Shown here: piece by piece, positions 36,919 through 45,836 of the stretch
Numbering within the stretch: the first letter of the stretch is position 1
How the letters are laid out: each line of letters starts with the position of its first letter
Source of the DNA: Anditalea andensis
GTDB taxonomy: Bacteria; Bacteroidota; Bacteroidia; Cytophagales; Cyclobacteriaceae
NCBI RefSeq assembly: GCF_000714815.1
Contig: NZ_JMIH01000021.1
Location: 62,001 to 126,000, forward strand
Direction of reading: 5' to 3'
DNA: 64,000 bases
Position numbers and translations under genes: made by a program
Notes under the pieces: model-generated
Databases searched by the model: none
Told to the model about the DNA's origin: nothing
What the model saw: the letters and a program-made list of their open reading frames with translations, nothing else

Positions 36919-37665
36919 TTAATTTGATTTATGATAAGCTTCTTTATAAGGAGACCAAAGTTCATAAATAGGGTCACCTTTTGAACTGATTCCTGAATGA
37001 TGCCATTTACCATCCTTCACTTCATATTCAAATGCTAAACTAGCTCCTACCCTTTCATTGTCTCTGGAAAAAAATCGGATGTGCTCGGTATATTCGCCAT
37101 CTTCAGCGGTGTACGTTCCGCCACCTGTTCCCATAAATTCCTTCGTCTCGGAATTAAAGGCTATCCATTGAAATCTTCCACCACTTAATATTTTCACCGT
37201 ACGTCTGGCTCCTGGAGTAGATGTTCGCAGTTCTCCCTCTTGGTCTTTTCTACCGGTAAATACCCAGTTACCGGTAAGTGCGTCTGCCTTATCACTTATT
37301 TTTTCCCAGATTTCTATTCTTTCATTTCCCTGATCCTGTCCAGTGATCACTAACTTATCCTCGACCCTGTCTATATGGTGTACACGCTTCTCACCTACAA
37401 GTTCCTTTTGTTCTGTATGGAAATCTAAGGTTTCAGTATAAATGGACCCCTCAAGAAAAAACGCTCCTCCACCAGCACTATGAAACGCATTGGAAGGTAT
37501 ACTCTTGGCTCCAAAAGAAAAATAGCCATCCTGATAAATCTTGACAAATTCCTTATCTGATAATTCCTTCCCGTTAAGGTGCGTCATCAGCCAGGCTCCA
37601 TCTAAATCCTGTGCTATTATATTTCCTGAAATCAATAGTAGGGTGAATAGGGCTAATAGTTTCAT
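36919..37665 (-). CDS. Exported protein with two lipocalin-like repeats
   Basis: 248 aa with a signal peptide (about 1-18, MKLLALFTLLLISGNIIAQ). The mature part is two similar halves of about 110 residues: one opens LDGAWLMTHLNGKEL, the other LTGNWVFTGRKDQEGE; each has an aromatic strand (DGYFSFGAKS, GGRFQWIAFNS), a glycine-rich stretch (GGGAFFLEGSIYTE, GGGTYTAEDGEYTE) and ends with a Trp-rich piece (IEIWEKI, YELWSPY). This suggests an internal duplication of a DUF4488-like lipocalin fold. It may bind a lipid or other small molecule outside the cytoplasm. Function not known. Confidence 0.72.
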   Translation of the reverse strand: MKLLALFTLLLISGNIIAQDLDGAWLMTHLNGKELSDKEFVKIYQDGYFSFGAKSIPSNAFHSAGGGAFFLEGSIYTETLDFHTEQKELVGEKRVHHIDRVEDKLVITGQDQGNERIEIWEKISDKADALTGNWVFTGRKDQEGELRTSTPGARRTVKILSGGRFQWIAFNSETKEFMGTGGGTYTAEDGEYTEHIRFFSRDNERVGASLAFEYEVKDGKWHHSGISSKGDPIYELWSPYKEAYHKSN

Positions 37666-37854
37666 ATAATTATATTTTAGGTGAAAGTATGGACTGATAA
37701 ATTGACTATCTGGATATCTATGGTGACCAAAACCTAAGCTTTCTGGTGTAGATGTTGCTATTCATCTATACTCTACTGTCCTGAACAAGATAGCCTTTTG
37801 CTAATTTACATTCTTTGGATAAGTAAAAAAACTCTATTCTATATTAATTGATAA

Positions 37855-38454
37855 ATGGAAACTCAGCTTAGAAAAGCAAGTTATCAGGATAAAAAGAAAT
37901 ATCTGATCAAAGGTCTGATCCAAGGCTTCTTGATGTTTGGTGTTATCATATTGGCTTTTGTATTGGGCGAAAGATTTCTTGATCCTGAAAGTTTTGCCTG
38001 GCTTCAGCCCTTTTTTGGCAAAGTCACCTTGATCATTTCCATATTTATAGCATCTGAAATGCTGTCAGGCATATTGCCTCCAGAGCTGTTTATTATCTGG
38101 GCCATGCAAGATGGTACATTTATTCATTTCATGTTTAAGGTATTTTTCCTGGCATTGATTTCTTATGTATCAGGATTTTTGAGTTATACTATAGGCAGGA
38201 CGATGAGAAACCATTCAAAATTCAGAGCTTTTAAATTTAAATTCTTCAAAAAATACGACCAGCTTTTCAGGGAATATGGTGGTTTTCTGATCATAGTGGC
38301 CACATTGAGCCCGCTTCCTTTTGGGGCAGTGGCTCTAATGGGAGGAGCGGCAGCCTATAACAGGCATAGGTACCTATTGCACAGCCTGTGGAGATTTGTG
38401 AGGTTTTTTGTTTATGCCATTATATTATGGCACCTAGATTTGAGATATGTCTAA
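37855..38454 (+). CDS. VTT/DedA-like membrane protein
   Basis: 199 aa. Hydrophobic helices at about 21-41, 60-78, 90-115 and 141-165 and a C-terminal helix; the pieces FIASEMLSGILPPELFIIWA and LATLSPLPFGAVALMGG-like text (IVATLSPLPFGAVALMGGAA) with the conserved proline and glycine motif match the VTT (SNARE-associated/DedA) domain. Such proteins move or flip lipids across membranes. Its stop overlaps the Rieske gene by 8 bases, a tight pairing that suggests joint function. Confidence 0.78.
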   Translation: METQLRKASYQDKKKYLIKGLIQGFLMFGVIILAFVLGERFLDPESFAWLQPFFGKVTLIISIFIASEMLSGILPPELFIIWAMQDGTFIHFMFKVFFLALISYVSGFLSYTIGRTMRNHSKFRAFKFKFFKKYDQLFREYGGFLIIVATLSPLPFGAVALMGGAAAYNRHRYLLHSLWRFVRFFVYAIILWHLDLRYV

Positions 38455-38770
38455 AAAATATACATTAGGAGCAAATAGAGAAGGGGCCATTAACCTACTT
38501 CCAGATGGTATCATTAAATTAGTACAAGTAGGTTCCACTAAAGTCTGCTTGGTACGGATGGCCGAAGCGGTATATGCTTTTCAGCATTTATGTCCTCATC
38601 AGGCAGCTTCACTGTATGAAGGAAAGGTCAATGGCATGGGACAGGTAATATGTCCGCTCCATCATTACAGATTTGATATGAAGACTGGAGATGTGATGTC
38701 TGGCACATGTCCTGATCTGAAGACATTTCCGGCCAAACTAACTGAAGAAGGAATAGTTATCTATATCTAG
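38447..38770 (+). CDS. Rieske [2Fe-2S] ferredoxin-like protein
   Basis: 107 aa single-domain Rieske protein. The cluster ligands are C49-P-H51 in HLCPHQAASLYEGKV and C69-P-L-H72 in VICPLHHYRFDMKTGD, the two-Cys two-His pattern. No signal peptide or membrane anchor, so a soluble electron carrier. It starts inside the VTT gene and ends convergent with, and overlapping by 4 bases, the SDR gene. Partner oxygenase or reductase not identified. Confidence 0.9.
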   Translation: MSKKYTLGANREGAINLLPDGIIKLVQVGSTKVCLVRMAEAVYAFQHLCPHQAASLYEGKVNGMGQVICPLHHYRFDMKTGDVMSGTCPDLKTFPAKLTEEGIVIYI

Positions 38771-39513
38771 GGCTGATCAGTAGGCCGGATGACTATTTCA
38801 TTTATACTGGATCTTTTACTGGTACATAGTGCATAACATACTGCCTGGGCTACATCTTCAGGTATAAGTTTTCTAACCTCATCAAACTTGGCATTTTTTC
38901 TGTCCTCCAAAACAAGAGGATCTTCTATGGAATTGGCGATTTCAGACATGGTAGCACCAGGTTGAATACAAGTCACCCTTATTCCTTTCCGGGATGAAAG
39001 TTCTGCCCTCAGGCCTTCTGTAAAAACATTGACCGCCGCTTTTGTAGCACTATATATCGCACTTCCAGCATTAACCTTTTCACCTGCATCCGAAGATATA
39101 TTGATAATATGACCATTATTTTGCTCCAAAAAATATGGCAATACCGCGCCAACACCATGTAGAACACCTTTAAAATTGGTATCTATCATACTTTCCCATC
39201 CTTCAAAATCCATAACTTCCACATAGGACAAAGGCATCACTCCTGCATTGTTTATAATGGCATCCAGTCTACCATATTCATCAAGGGCGTGTTTGACCAG
39301 CCGGTCCAGATCACCTTTAAAAGTCACATCTGTCATAATATAACTAGCCTTACCGCCCCTGGTATTTATTTTTTCACATAAATCCCTTAGGAGGTCTTCC
39401 CTGCGTGCCCCCATAATTATACTGGCACCCTCTTCAGCAAGCAATAACGATATGGCCTCCCCTATACCGCTGGAGGCTCCTGTTACTATGATAACTTTGT
39501 CCTCTAATTTCAT
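38767..39513 (-). CDS. Short-chain dehydrogenase/reductase (SDR)
   Basis: 248 aa classical SDR. NAD(P)-binding motif IIVTGASSGIGEAISLLLAE (8-27), NNAG motif in IINNAGVMPLS, the catalytic Ser in INISSDAG, and Tyr-Lys in YSATKAAVNVFTEGL. The arginine in GARREDL after the second strand favours NADPH. Substrate unknown. Its 3' end overlaps the convergent Rieske gene by 4 bases. Confidence 0.92.
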   Translation of the reverse strand: MKLEDKVIIVTGASSGIGEAISLLLAEEGASIIMGARREDLLRDLCEKINTRGGKASYIMTDVTFKGDLDRLVKHALDEYGRLDAIINNAGVMPLSYVEVMDFEGWESMIDTNFKGVLHGVGAVLPYFLEQNNGHIINISSDAGEKVNAGSAIYSATKAAVNVFTEGLRAELSSRKGIRVTCIQPGATMSEIANSIEDPLVLEDRKNAKFDEVRKLIPEDVAQAVCYALCTSKRSSINEIVIRPTDQP

Positions 39514-39720
39514 TTGTTGGTTAATTATATATGCAGATCATTTCATGGCCATTTTTGATAAGCCTATGATTTTCCGATAAATCAAAAACCTAACCAATTA
39601 CCAATTCAATCGATTATATTAAGACATAACTTAAATAGTGTTCCCCTCTCGTTTAAAAAAAAATTAAAAGCCTATCTGATTATTTGAGAGGATGTCCTGA
39701 TTTTTAGCAGTACATTTAGG

Positions 39721-39728
39721 TAGTTTTG
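39721..39728 (+). promoter_or_regulatory. Possible -7 promoter element
   Basis: TAGTTTTG matches the Bacteroidota TAnnTTTG element and lies 21 bases before the lipoprotein ATG at 39750. No TTG at the usual spacing upstream, so only half of the expected promoter is seen. Confidence 0.4.
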
Positions 39729-39749
39729 AATGCTTTCTATTCCCCTAGT

Positions 39750-40280
39750 ATGAAAAAAGCCTTTTATCTTTTGCTGCTATGTTTTATAAATTACTCCTGC
39801 CAAAATCCGCCTACCAGCACCGCAGATAGCGATGAAGGTATACAAAGGGAAACTGTTTCAAATACCCATGAAGAAGCCAACATAACAGCCATCAAACCAC
39901 GTTTAGTACAAATGAATTCCGCTGCTAGGTCATCATTGGATAAAAAACAAATCCTAAAGCCTGCTTTCAAAGGAAAAGAAATAACATCATTAATACTGTG
40001 GGCTGATGGAGACCAGTGGCCCGTGATGCTGGAAGTTACCTATACCAATCAGACCGCTAACCCTAAATCCATTTATTATTTTGAGGACAGAAAATTATTG
40101 GCTATAGAAGAACCGACCGCAAATTTCATCTTTAAAAAAAACAAGCTTCAAGTTTGGGCTGATGAAAACTGGCATCCTTTGAAAAACAAAACCACCGATC
40201 AGTGGCTGGATAAAGAAAATATCTTTTTAGATAATGCTAAAAAATATTTAAATGCGTTTGATATAAGCTTTGAGGAATGA
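39750..40280 (+). CDS. Putative lipoprotein of unknown function
   Basis: 176 aa from the ATG at 39750, which puts the lipoprotein signal MKKAFYLLLLCFINYSC directly at the start (lipobox cysteine at 17); an ATG 24 bases upstream is less fitting. The mature part has a disordered, Ser/Thr/Glu-rich linker and then a beta-rich domain with WADGDQWPVMLEVTYTNQTA and LQVWADENWHPLKNK. Not recognised. Probably held at a membrane face. Confidence 0.7.
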   Translation: MKKAFYLLLLCFINYSCQNPPTSTADSDEGIQRETVSNTHEEANITAIKPRLVQMNSAARSSLDKKQILKPAFKGKEITSLILWADGDQWPVMLEVTYTNQTANPKSIYYFEDRKLLAIEEPTANFIFKKNKLQVWADENWHPLKNKTTDQWLDKENIFLDNAKKYLNAFDISFEE

Positions 40281-40320
40281 TTTGGGTTAATATTTGTGTC
40301 CCCCATAATATATTTGTTAT

Positions 40321-40557
40321 GACGGAATCAAGCATGACAAAATGCATCACATACTGGGATGATTATCAAAAATGTGAGATACCATCCCGTATCCTTCGCC
40401 ACAGGACAAGTAATGACATTTGAAAAACAAAATGTAAACAGATGAAATCGAGCATGAATAAAACCTCACACACTGGGATAATTATAAACATGCCAGATTC
40501 CATCCCGCTTCCTTCGTCACAGGGCGTGTTATGGCCTTTAAAAAAAATTTATAAACA
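40321..40557. repeat. Two imperfect tandem copies of a 120-base unit
   Basis: Copy one is 40321-40440, copy two 40441-40557. Shared blocks in the same order are GA(C/T)G(G/A)AATC, AGCATGA, CACTGGGAT, CCATCCCG, TTCGCCACAGG against TTCGTCACAGG, and AAACAGATG at the end. The next copy would begin at 40558, where the open reading frame begins GATGAAATC. Each copy can also fold with GGGAT pairing to ATCCC. Function unknown; it may be a duplicated leader. Confidence 0.8.
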
Positions 40558-40558
40558 G

Positions 40559-41158
40559 ATGAAATCAATAGGCTTATGGTGGGGTATAATGATCATCTTT
40601 TCCGGACCGGTATTGGCTCAAAGTTATGGAACCTCCGGAGGGCTGAGATTAGGGAGCAATAAGCACTACCGAACCTTGGGCGTAAGTGTACAACAGCGGG
40701 TTTTAAAGGATATTACACTGGAAGGCATAATCCAGTCAGATTTTAGCAATAACCACACCGCCCACCTCTTGGTAGAAAAGCATTCACGCATCATATCGAA
40801 ACGATTTAATTATTACTATGGAGCAGGGATGTCCATAGGCTCTGAAGAAAGTCTGGTGAAAAATCATGAAACCCGGGAAATCACCCGTACCTATGGCAAT
40901 GGAACACTAAACGCTGACCTGATCATTGGAATAGAGATGACCATGCTCAGTACAAATTTCAGCCTGGATTATAAGCCCAGTGTAAACATAATCGGTAATA
41001 GGAGGCCTTGGTATGCGGGTCAGATAGGCATTTCTGCACGCCATGTATTCGTCAAAAGTGCCGTACAAAAACGGAACCAAAGGAAGAAAAAAAGAAATAA
41101 ACGAAGAGGAAAAGCTCCGTTTTTTGAAAATATAAGAGATAAATTCAGGGGTTATTAA
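40559..41158 (+). CDS. Exported protein, possible outer-membrane protein, of unknown function
   Basis: 199 aa from the ATG at 40559; a longer frame opens at 40442 but runs through the tandem repeat and would place the signal peptide in the middle. Signal peptide MKSIGLWWGIMIIFSGPVLAQ (1-21); the rest is beta-rich with aromatic strand ends (GLRLGSNKHYRTLGVSVQQR, NYYYGAGMSIG) and then a strongly basic tail (KRNQRKKKRNKRRGK). A small barrel of about eight strands is possible. Not recognised. Confidence 0.65.
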   Translation: MKSIGLWWGIMIIFSGPVLAQSYGTSGGLRLGSNKHYRTLGVSVQQRVLKDITLEGIIQSDFSNNHTAHLLVEKHSRIISKRFNYYYGAGMSIGSEESLVKNHETREITRTYGNGTLNADLIIGIEMTMLSTNFSLDYKPSVNIIGNRRPWYAGQIGISARHVFVKSAVQKRNQRKKKRNKRRGKAPFFENIRDKFRGY

Positions 41159-41215
41159 ATACAGGCCTATGATTCATTTACTTCCGTGTAATACATACCA
41201 CATCAAGATGCCCCC

Positions 41216-41734
41216 TTATCTTCTCGATAATATCAATGAATCGACTATGTGGATCACTCCATTAGACGCCCCTATATCTAGGGTGGTAATGGTGGCACCA
41301 TTTATCATGATCTGATTTCCTTTATTCCTCACATTTAGATTGCTATCACCCAGAGATTTTAAAGTTTGCCCATCTGAAAGATCTGCAGCTGTAATTTTAC
41401 CTGGCACGATATGATGATTTAATATTTCTTTTAACCTCTGCCTGTTTCCAGGCTGCATCAGTTCCTGTAAGGTACCTGAAGGTAGTTTATCGAAGGCTCC
41501 GTTAGAAGGTGCAAATAGAGTAAATGGTCCATCCTCCTGAAGGGTACCGGCGAGTTCCCCTGCCTGAAGCGCTTTTACCAATGTTGATAAAAATTCTGTC
41601 TGGACCGCGATGTCCATTAAAGTATTTTCATCAGGCAAACTTTTCTTTTCATTTACCGGATCAAATGTAGTATATCCCGAAATCGCTGTGAACAAGAACA
41701 GCAGGCATATATTAAAATATTTTTTCATATACAT
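41216..41734 (-). CDS. Fasciclin-domain protein
   Basis: 172 aa exported protein: signal peptide (about 1-22) and one fasciclin domain (TLMDIAVQTEFLSTLVKALQ, GPFTLFAPSNGAFDKLP, LNHHIVPGKITAADL and the end GASNGVIHIVDSLIL). The domain occurs in adhesion proteins of animals and bacteria. Here it would sit outside the cytoplasm. Partner unknown. Confidence 0.9.
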   Translation of the reverse strand: MYMKKYFNICLLFLFTAISGYTTFDPVNEKKSLPDENTLMDIAVQTEFLSTLVKALQAGELAGTLQEDGPFTLFAPSNGAFDKLPSGTLQELMQPGNRQRLKEILNHHIVPGKITAADLSDGQTLKSLGDSNLNVRNKGNQIMINGATITTLDIGASNGVIHIVDSLILSRR

Positions 41735-41982
41735 GTTAACACTGATTTTCTATAACCGACTATTTAGAAATTTGTTGGCATTATTTTACAATCACCGTAT
41801 AATTTTTATGCCATAAAACTTTTTACTGGTTTAATATTTTGAACATATAAAATGCTTTAAGGCACTTATTTTAAAATGAGAAGAAAAAATCTTACCATGG
41901 TATCATTCATTGGTTATTTAAAGAATAATTTGTACATTATTTGATGGTTAACGCATAATATTAATTATCTAATGATGTACTT

Positions 41983-42651
41983 ATGAAAAACATTAAGTTT
42001 GGAAACACTTCTCTTCTGAAAGCAAATGTAGGTGAGGAAGAAAGAATTATATCAGTGATCGCCGGTTCTTTTATGCTATATAAAGGGATACTTAAAAGAA
42101 GGAGCCTCATAGAAGGACTTGCCGGAACTTATCTCTTATTTAGAGGAATAAGCGGTTACTGTCCTGGCTACGAGGCATTAGGCAAAAATAATCTGGCGGA
42201 AGAAAATCATCATATTTCGCTCAAAACTACTTTAACCATCCAAAAGTCTGCAAAGGAAATATATGAGTTCTGGAGAAAGCTTGAAAATTTACCTTTATTT
42301 ATGGGACATCTTGAAAGTGTAAAGGTACTTGATGATATTCATTCAGAATGGAAGGCCAAACTTCCAGGTGGAATAGGCAACCTCACCTGGAAGAGTGAAA
42401 TAGTTAAAGATATACCCAATCACCACATAGGATGGCATTCATTGGCTGATGCACCTATAGAAAACAAGGGTAATATCAAATTTATAGATTTAGGGAACGG
42501 ACAAACCGATGCACATATAGCGATTTCCTATATCGTACCGGGAGGAATAGTAGGCAAAAGCATCGGTAAATTATTCCATCCTCTTTTTGAAGAGATCGTA
42601 AAGGAGGATATAGAAAACCTCAAGTTTTTTCTAGAAGCAGATATTAAATAA
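41983..42651 (+). CDS. YgaP-like membrane stretch fused to an SRPBCC domain
   Basis: 222 aa. The N-terminal 70 residues (GEEERIISVIAGSFMLYKGI to GISGYCPGYEALG) match the DUF2892/YgaP-like membrane unit; residues about 78-220 are an SRPBCC (START-like) domain with LTIQKSAKEIYEFWRKLENL, FMGHLESVKVLD and WHSLADAPIENKGNIKFID. Such fusion proteins occur in many Bacteroidota. Ligand unknown. A strong hairpin follows the stop. Confidence 0.82.
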   Translation: MKNIKFGNTSLLKANVGEEERIISVIAGSFMLYKGILKRRSLIEGLAGTYLLFRGISGYCPGYEALGKNNLAEENHHISLKTTLTIQKSAKEIYEFWRKLENLPLFMGHLESVKVLDDIHSEWKAKLPGGIGNLTWKSEIVKDIPNHHIGWHSLADAPIENKGNIKFIDLGNGQTDAHIAISYIVPGGIVGKSIGKLFHPLFEEIVKEDIENLKFFLEADIK

Positions 42652-42660
42652 GTACCTAAT

Positions 42661-42694
42661 AATTATAAGGAGAGCATTTGTTCTCCTTATAATT
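42661..42694 (+). terminator. Hairpin after the SRPBCC gene
   Basis: A 13-bp stem (AATTATAAGGAGA at 42661-42673, TCTCCTTATAATT at 42682-42694) with an 8-base loop, 9 bases after the stop. It is long but lacks a good T run. Confidence 0.7.
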
Positions 42695-42769
42695 ATATGA
42701 AATAGGATCATGGGCTATAATATATAATGCTATAATTTATAAGCCAATAGACCGATGACTGGAAAAACT

Positions 42770-43849
42770 TCAAAACCGGTAAACAGCTGCATTGATATTC
42801 ATCCCAGCGCCAACCGAGGCAAATACTATGGTATCTCCATCATTGATCCGGTGTGGGTTTAGATCATCTTTGAGGATCAGATCAAGCAGTGTGGGTACGG
42901 TGGCTACGGAAGAATTACCCAACCATGATATTGTCATCGGCATAATATCCTCAGGCATATCCTCGTCCTCATAAAGTCCATAAAGCCTTTTTAAAATTTC
43001 ATCATCCATTTTTCCATTGGCTTGATGAATCAGGACTTTTTTAACCTCGCCTATGGGTACTCCGGCTTTATCCAGACAGGCTTTAATAGCATTCGGAACG
43101 GTTTCCAAAGCATATTGATACAGTTTGCGCCCATTCATTTTGAGATACTGCCCACCGCATACCGCACTGGTATTGTAAGAATCACCCATATAAAGCATCT
43201 TTGAATACAATATAGTATCAGACCTGCTATTATGAGCCAAAATACCCATGGGCGTATTATTTTCTATGCCCTCTAAAATAACCGCTCCTGCACCATCTGC
43301 ATAGATCATACTATCGCGGTCATGGGGGTCACAGACCCTGGAAAGCACCTCTGCCCCTATTACCATGACCCTTTTGGCATCTCCTGATTTGATATAGTAA
43401 TCCGCCTGGATCATTCCTTGAAGCCATCCCGGACAGCCAAATGGAAGATCATAAGCTACAGTATAGGGATTCTCTATGCCCAGTTTATATTTTACTCGAG
43501 CTGCCAAACTCGGAACTATATCAAGCTCTCTGTTTCCATCTTTAATATCACCGAAGTTATGCGCTACTATAATATAGTCAAGTGACTCCTTATCCACACC
43601 TGATGATGTCAAAGCATTTTCTGCTGCAAAATATCCAATGTCTGAAGTCACTAGATCATCTGTCACATATCTCCTTTCGGTTATGGTGGTAATAGCCTGA
43701 AACTTTTCTATTATTTCCTGGTTAGGCTTGGTAATTTTTACCCCACTGGCATCGTAGAATTCACTGTCCAGAAAATCTTCATTTTTGATTATACGGGTTG
43801 GTATGTATCTTCCTGTACCCTTAATTATACTATATAACTTTTTACCCAT
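42770..43849 (-). CDS. 3-oxoacyl-ACP synthase III-like protein
   Basis: 359 aa thiolase-fold condensing enzyme. The catalytic triad of FabH-like proteins is present: C139 in DLPFGCPGWLQG, H275 in VLIHQANGKM and N312 in WLGNSSVATVPTLL. It is longer than FabH (about 320 aa) and more like the KAS III-related proteins used in lipid or secondary-metabolite synthesis. It stands alone, with no acyl carrier protein nearby. Product not known. Confidence 0.88.
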   Translation of the reverse strand: MGKKLYSIIKGTGRYIPTRIIKNEDFLDSEFYDASGVKITKPNQEIIEKFQAITTITERRYVTDDLVTSDIGYFAAENALTSSGVDKESLDYIIVAHNFGDIKDGNRELDIVPSLAARVKYKLGIENPYTVAYDLPFGCPGWLQGMIQADYYIKSGDAKRVMVIGAEVLSRVCDPHDRDSMIYADGAGAVILEGIENNTPMGILAHNSRSDTILYSKMLYMGDSYNTSAVCGGQYLKMNGRKLYQYALETVPNAIKACLDKAGVPIGEVKKVLIHQANGKMDDEILKRLYGLYEDEDMPEDIMPMTISWLGNSSVATVPTLLDLILKDDLNPHRINDGDTIVFASVGAGMNINAAVYRF

Positions 43850-44245
43850 AACGTCCCTTCTCTAAGGTGAGAAAACCTACATATTTATCTAATTCTTATA
43901 AATTTCAATCTATAGATTAAAATGTTGATATCCATGAGATTTTTTGAGAAGATAGGGAAAAAACAAACTTTATAATTAAAAAATTACCAATTATATTAAA
44001 ATAGTGATAATAATCATCTAATCTACTTCTCCTGTTTTAAAGAAAAACAAGTTGGCTTTTAAAATAACAAATATCATAAATAACATGCATAAGGGATAGA
44101 TGTACATCATATCCTTACCTTGACTATATTGAATATAATTTTGGGCATTTCCAAAAATCATTTATCAGTTTAATAGATGCAAGTCTCGCCCGGATTTATT
44201 TTAAAATGGATTATTATTCGCTTCAAAATAAAATTTAGCACAGCG
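43850..44245. other. AT-rich gap between two minus-strand genes
   Basis: 396 bases before (upstream of) the KAS III gene and after (downstream of) the SDR-DUF2867 gene lies to the right. It likely holds the promoter of the KAS III gene. No gene, RNA or strong hairpin found. Confidence 0.4.
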
Positions 44246-45664
44246 TCAGGTAGCAATTTCTTTTAGCATACCCTTAAATATAAACCCATGAAAAGGTAAG
44301 ACAGAATACCAGTACATTCTGCCCAACAATCCCAAAGGCCTAAAAGTGGCCGTTTGATAGATCATGTTGTTTTTGATTTCAAACTGAAGCCATGCCTCTC
44401 CTGGAAGTTTCATTTCTGCGTATAACAGAAGTTTTTTCTCATCCTTATTGGCATATAACACTCTCCAAAAATCAAGTGATTCGCCTGCATATATCATGGT
44501 AGCATTTTTTCTTCCTCTTCGCAATCCTACTCCTCCCACCATTTTGTCCATAAACCCCCTGATTCTCCAGAGCCAATTCGAATAATACCATCCCGTAACT
44601 CCTCCTATAGACCATATTTTGTCCAGCGCTTTTTCCACATTTTTTACTTCACGGATACGTTTATCTACATAACAGCCGTAAGTCGGTACATCCAGTAATT
44701 TATGGATACCAGGGTGAAGGTTTTTTCTTGACAAAGCATCTTTCCAACTGGAAATAACACCTTCATTTTGAATTCTATGAAAGGCTGCTTCTATAGCCTC
44801 TTCATATGAAAGAAGGTTTATATCCAGCATATTGCCGAGATCATTAGGTTCGCATATTACCTCCACGCTCATGCTTTTTACCAACTGGGAAGCCAACGGG
44901 TAGGAGACGGAGGTTACGAAATATAACCAATAGGAAGATAATTTGGGGGTCATCACCGGCACTGTAACTATGGTTCTATTTAGCTTTCTAGCTTTCGCAT
45001 ATCCCATGAGCATCTGTTTATAGGTTAAGATTTCCGGTCCTCCTATATCGAAATTTTTATCATAAGCTTTCTCAAAACCCAATACTCCTTTCAGGAATTC
45101 TACCACATTCCTTATTGCTATAGGCTGTGAGCGGGTATTGAGCCATTTGGGAGCCACCATGACGGGCAGCTTCTCTACCAGGTCTCTGATGATTTCAAAT
45201 GAAGCACTACCCGATCCAAGTATGATAGCAGCTCTAAGTGTAGTGGTATGAAAACTACCGGATGAAAGTATCTCCTCCACCAGCTTTCTTGACTTGAGGT
45301 GTTTGGAAAGCTTCTCATCATTGATTATTCCGCTCAGATATATGACTTGCCTGACCTGGGTCTTCTGGATCTGATTTACAAAATTTTCAGCAGATCTTTT
45401 TTCCATATTGGCATAATCACCACGCGTGGTAGACATGGAATGGATCAGATAATAGGCAGCTTCTATATCAGTAGGTATATTATCAAGCGTATCCTCTTTA
45501 AGAAAATCTACCTGTATTACAGTAAGTTTTTTGGATTCATATTTGGTTACATCAAATCTGTTTACATCCCTGACACAGCATACCACTTCATGCCCTTCGC
45601 TAAGCAGTACGGGAAGTAATCTCTGTCCGATATATCCTGTAGTACCTGTCAATAATATCTTCAT
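44246..45664 (-). CDS. Atypical SDR fused to a DUF2867 domain
   Basis: 472 aa. The N-terminal half is an atypical SDR/NmrA-like NAD(P)-binding domain: ILLTGTTGYIGQRLLPVLL (3-21), VDFLKEDTL, AAYYLIHSMSTTRGDYANME and YLSGIIND. The C-terminal part (from about 320, CYVDKRIREVKNVEKALDK to the end) is DUF2867, with WLWRIRGFMDKMVGGVGLRR and LGRMYWYSVLPFHGFIF. Two-domain proteins of this form are widespread but their reaction is not known; a lipid or quinone-like ligand is possible. Confidence 0.87.
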   Translation of the reverse strand: MKILLTGTTGYIGQRLLPVLLSEGHEVVCCVRDVNRFDVTKYESKKLTVIQVDFLKEDTLDNIPTDIEAAYYLIHSMSTTRGDYANMEKRSAENFVNQIQKTQVRQVIYLSGIINDEKLSKHLKSRKLVEEILSSGSFHTTTLRAAIILGSGSASFEIIRDLVEKLPVMVAPKWLNTRSQPIAIRNVVEFLKGVLGFEKAYDKNFDIGGPEILTYKQMLMGYAKARKLNRTIVTVPVMTPKLSSYWLYFVTSVSYPLASQLVKSMSVEVICEPNDLGNMLDINLLSYEEAIEAAFHRIQNEGVISSWKDALSRKNLHPGIHKLLDVPTYGCYVDKRIREVKNVEKALDKIWSIGGVTGWYYSNWLWRIRGFMDKMVGGVGLRRGRKNATMIYAGESLDFWRVLYANKDEKKLLLYAEMKLPGEAWLQFEIKNNMIYQTATFRPLGLLGRMYWYSVLPFHGFIFKGMLKEIAT

Positions 45665-45836
45665 AATATGTAGTTTTCCAATTCATAACTTACTGAACAG
45701 GGCCTAAACCATGTAAGTCGCTCACTTGTTTAAGCAGTATAATCCGGTGAAATGGAAGTTTAATAACAAATGAAGTATGATTAACAATTTCTGATTTGAT
45801 CTGTTTATATTTTTTAGCAAAGGCAAACTCTATCAT

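Noticed and set aside
40442-40558. N-terminal 39-codon extension of the 40559 gene
   Set aside because: It is the second copy of the tandem repeat, and using it would bury the signal peptide.
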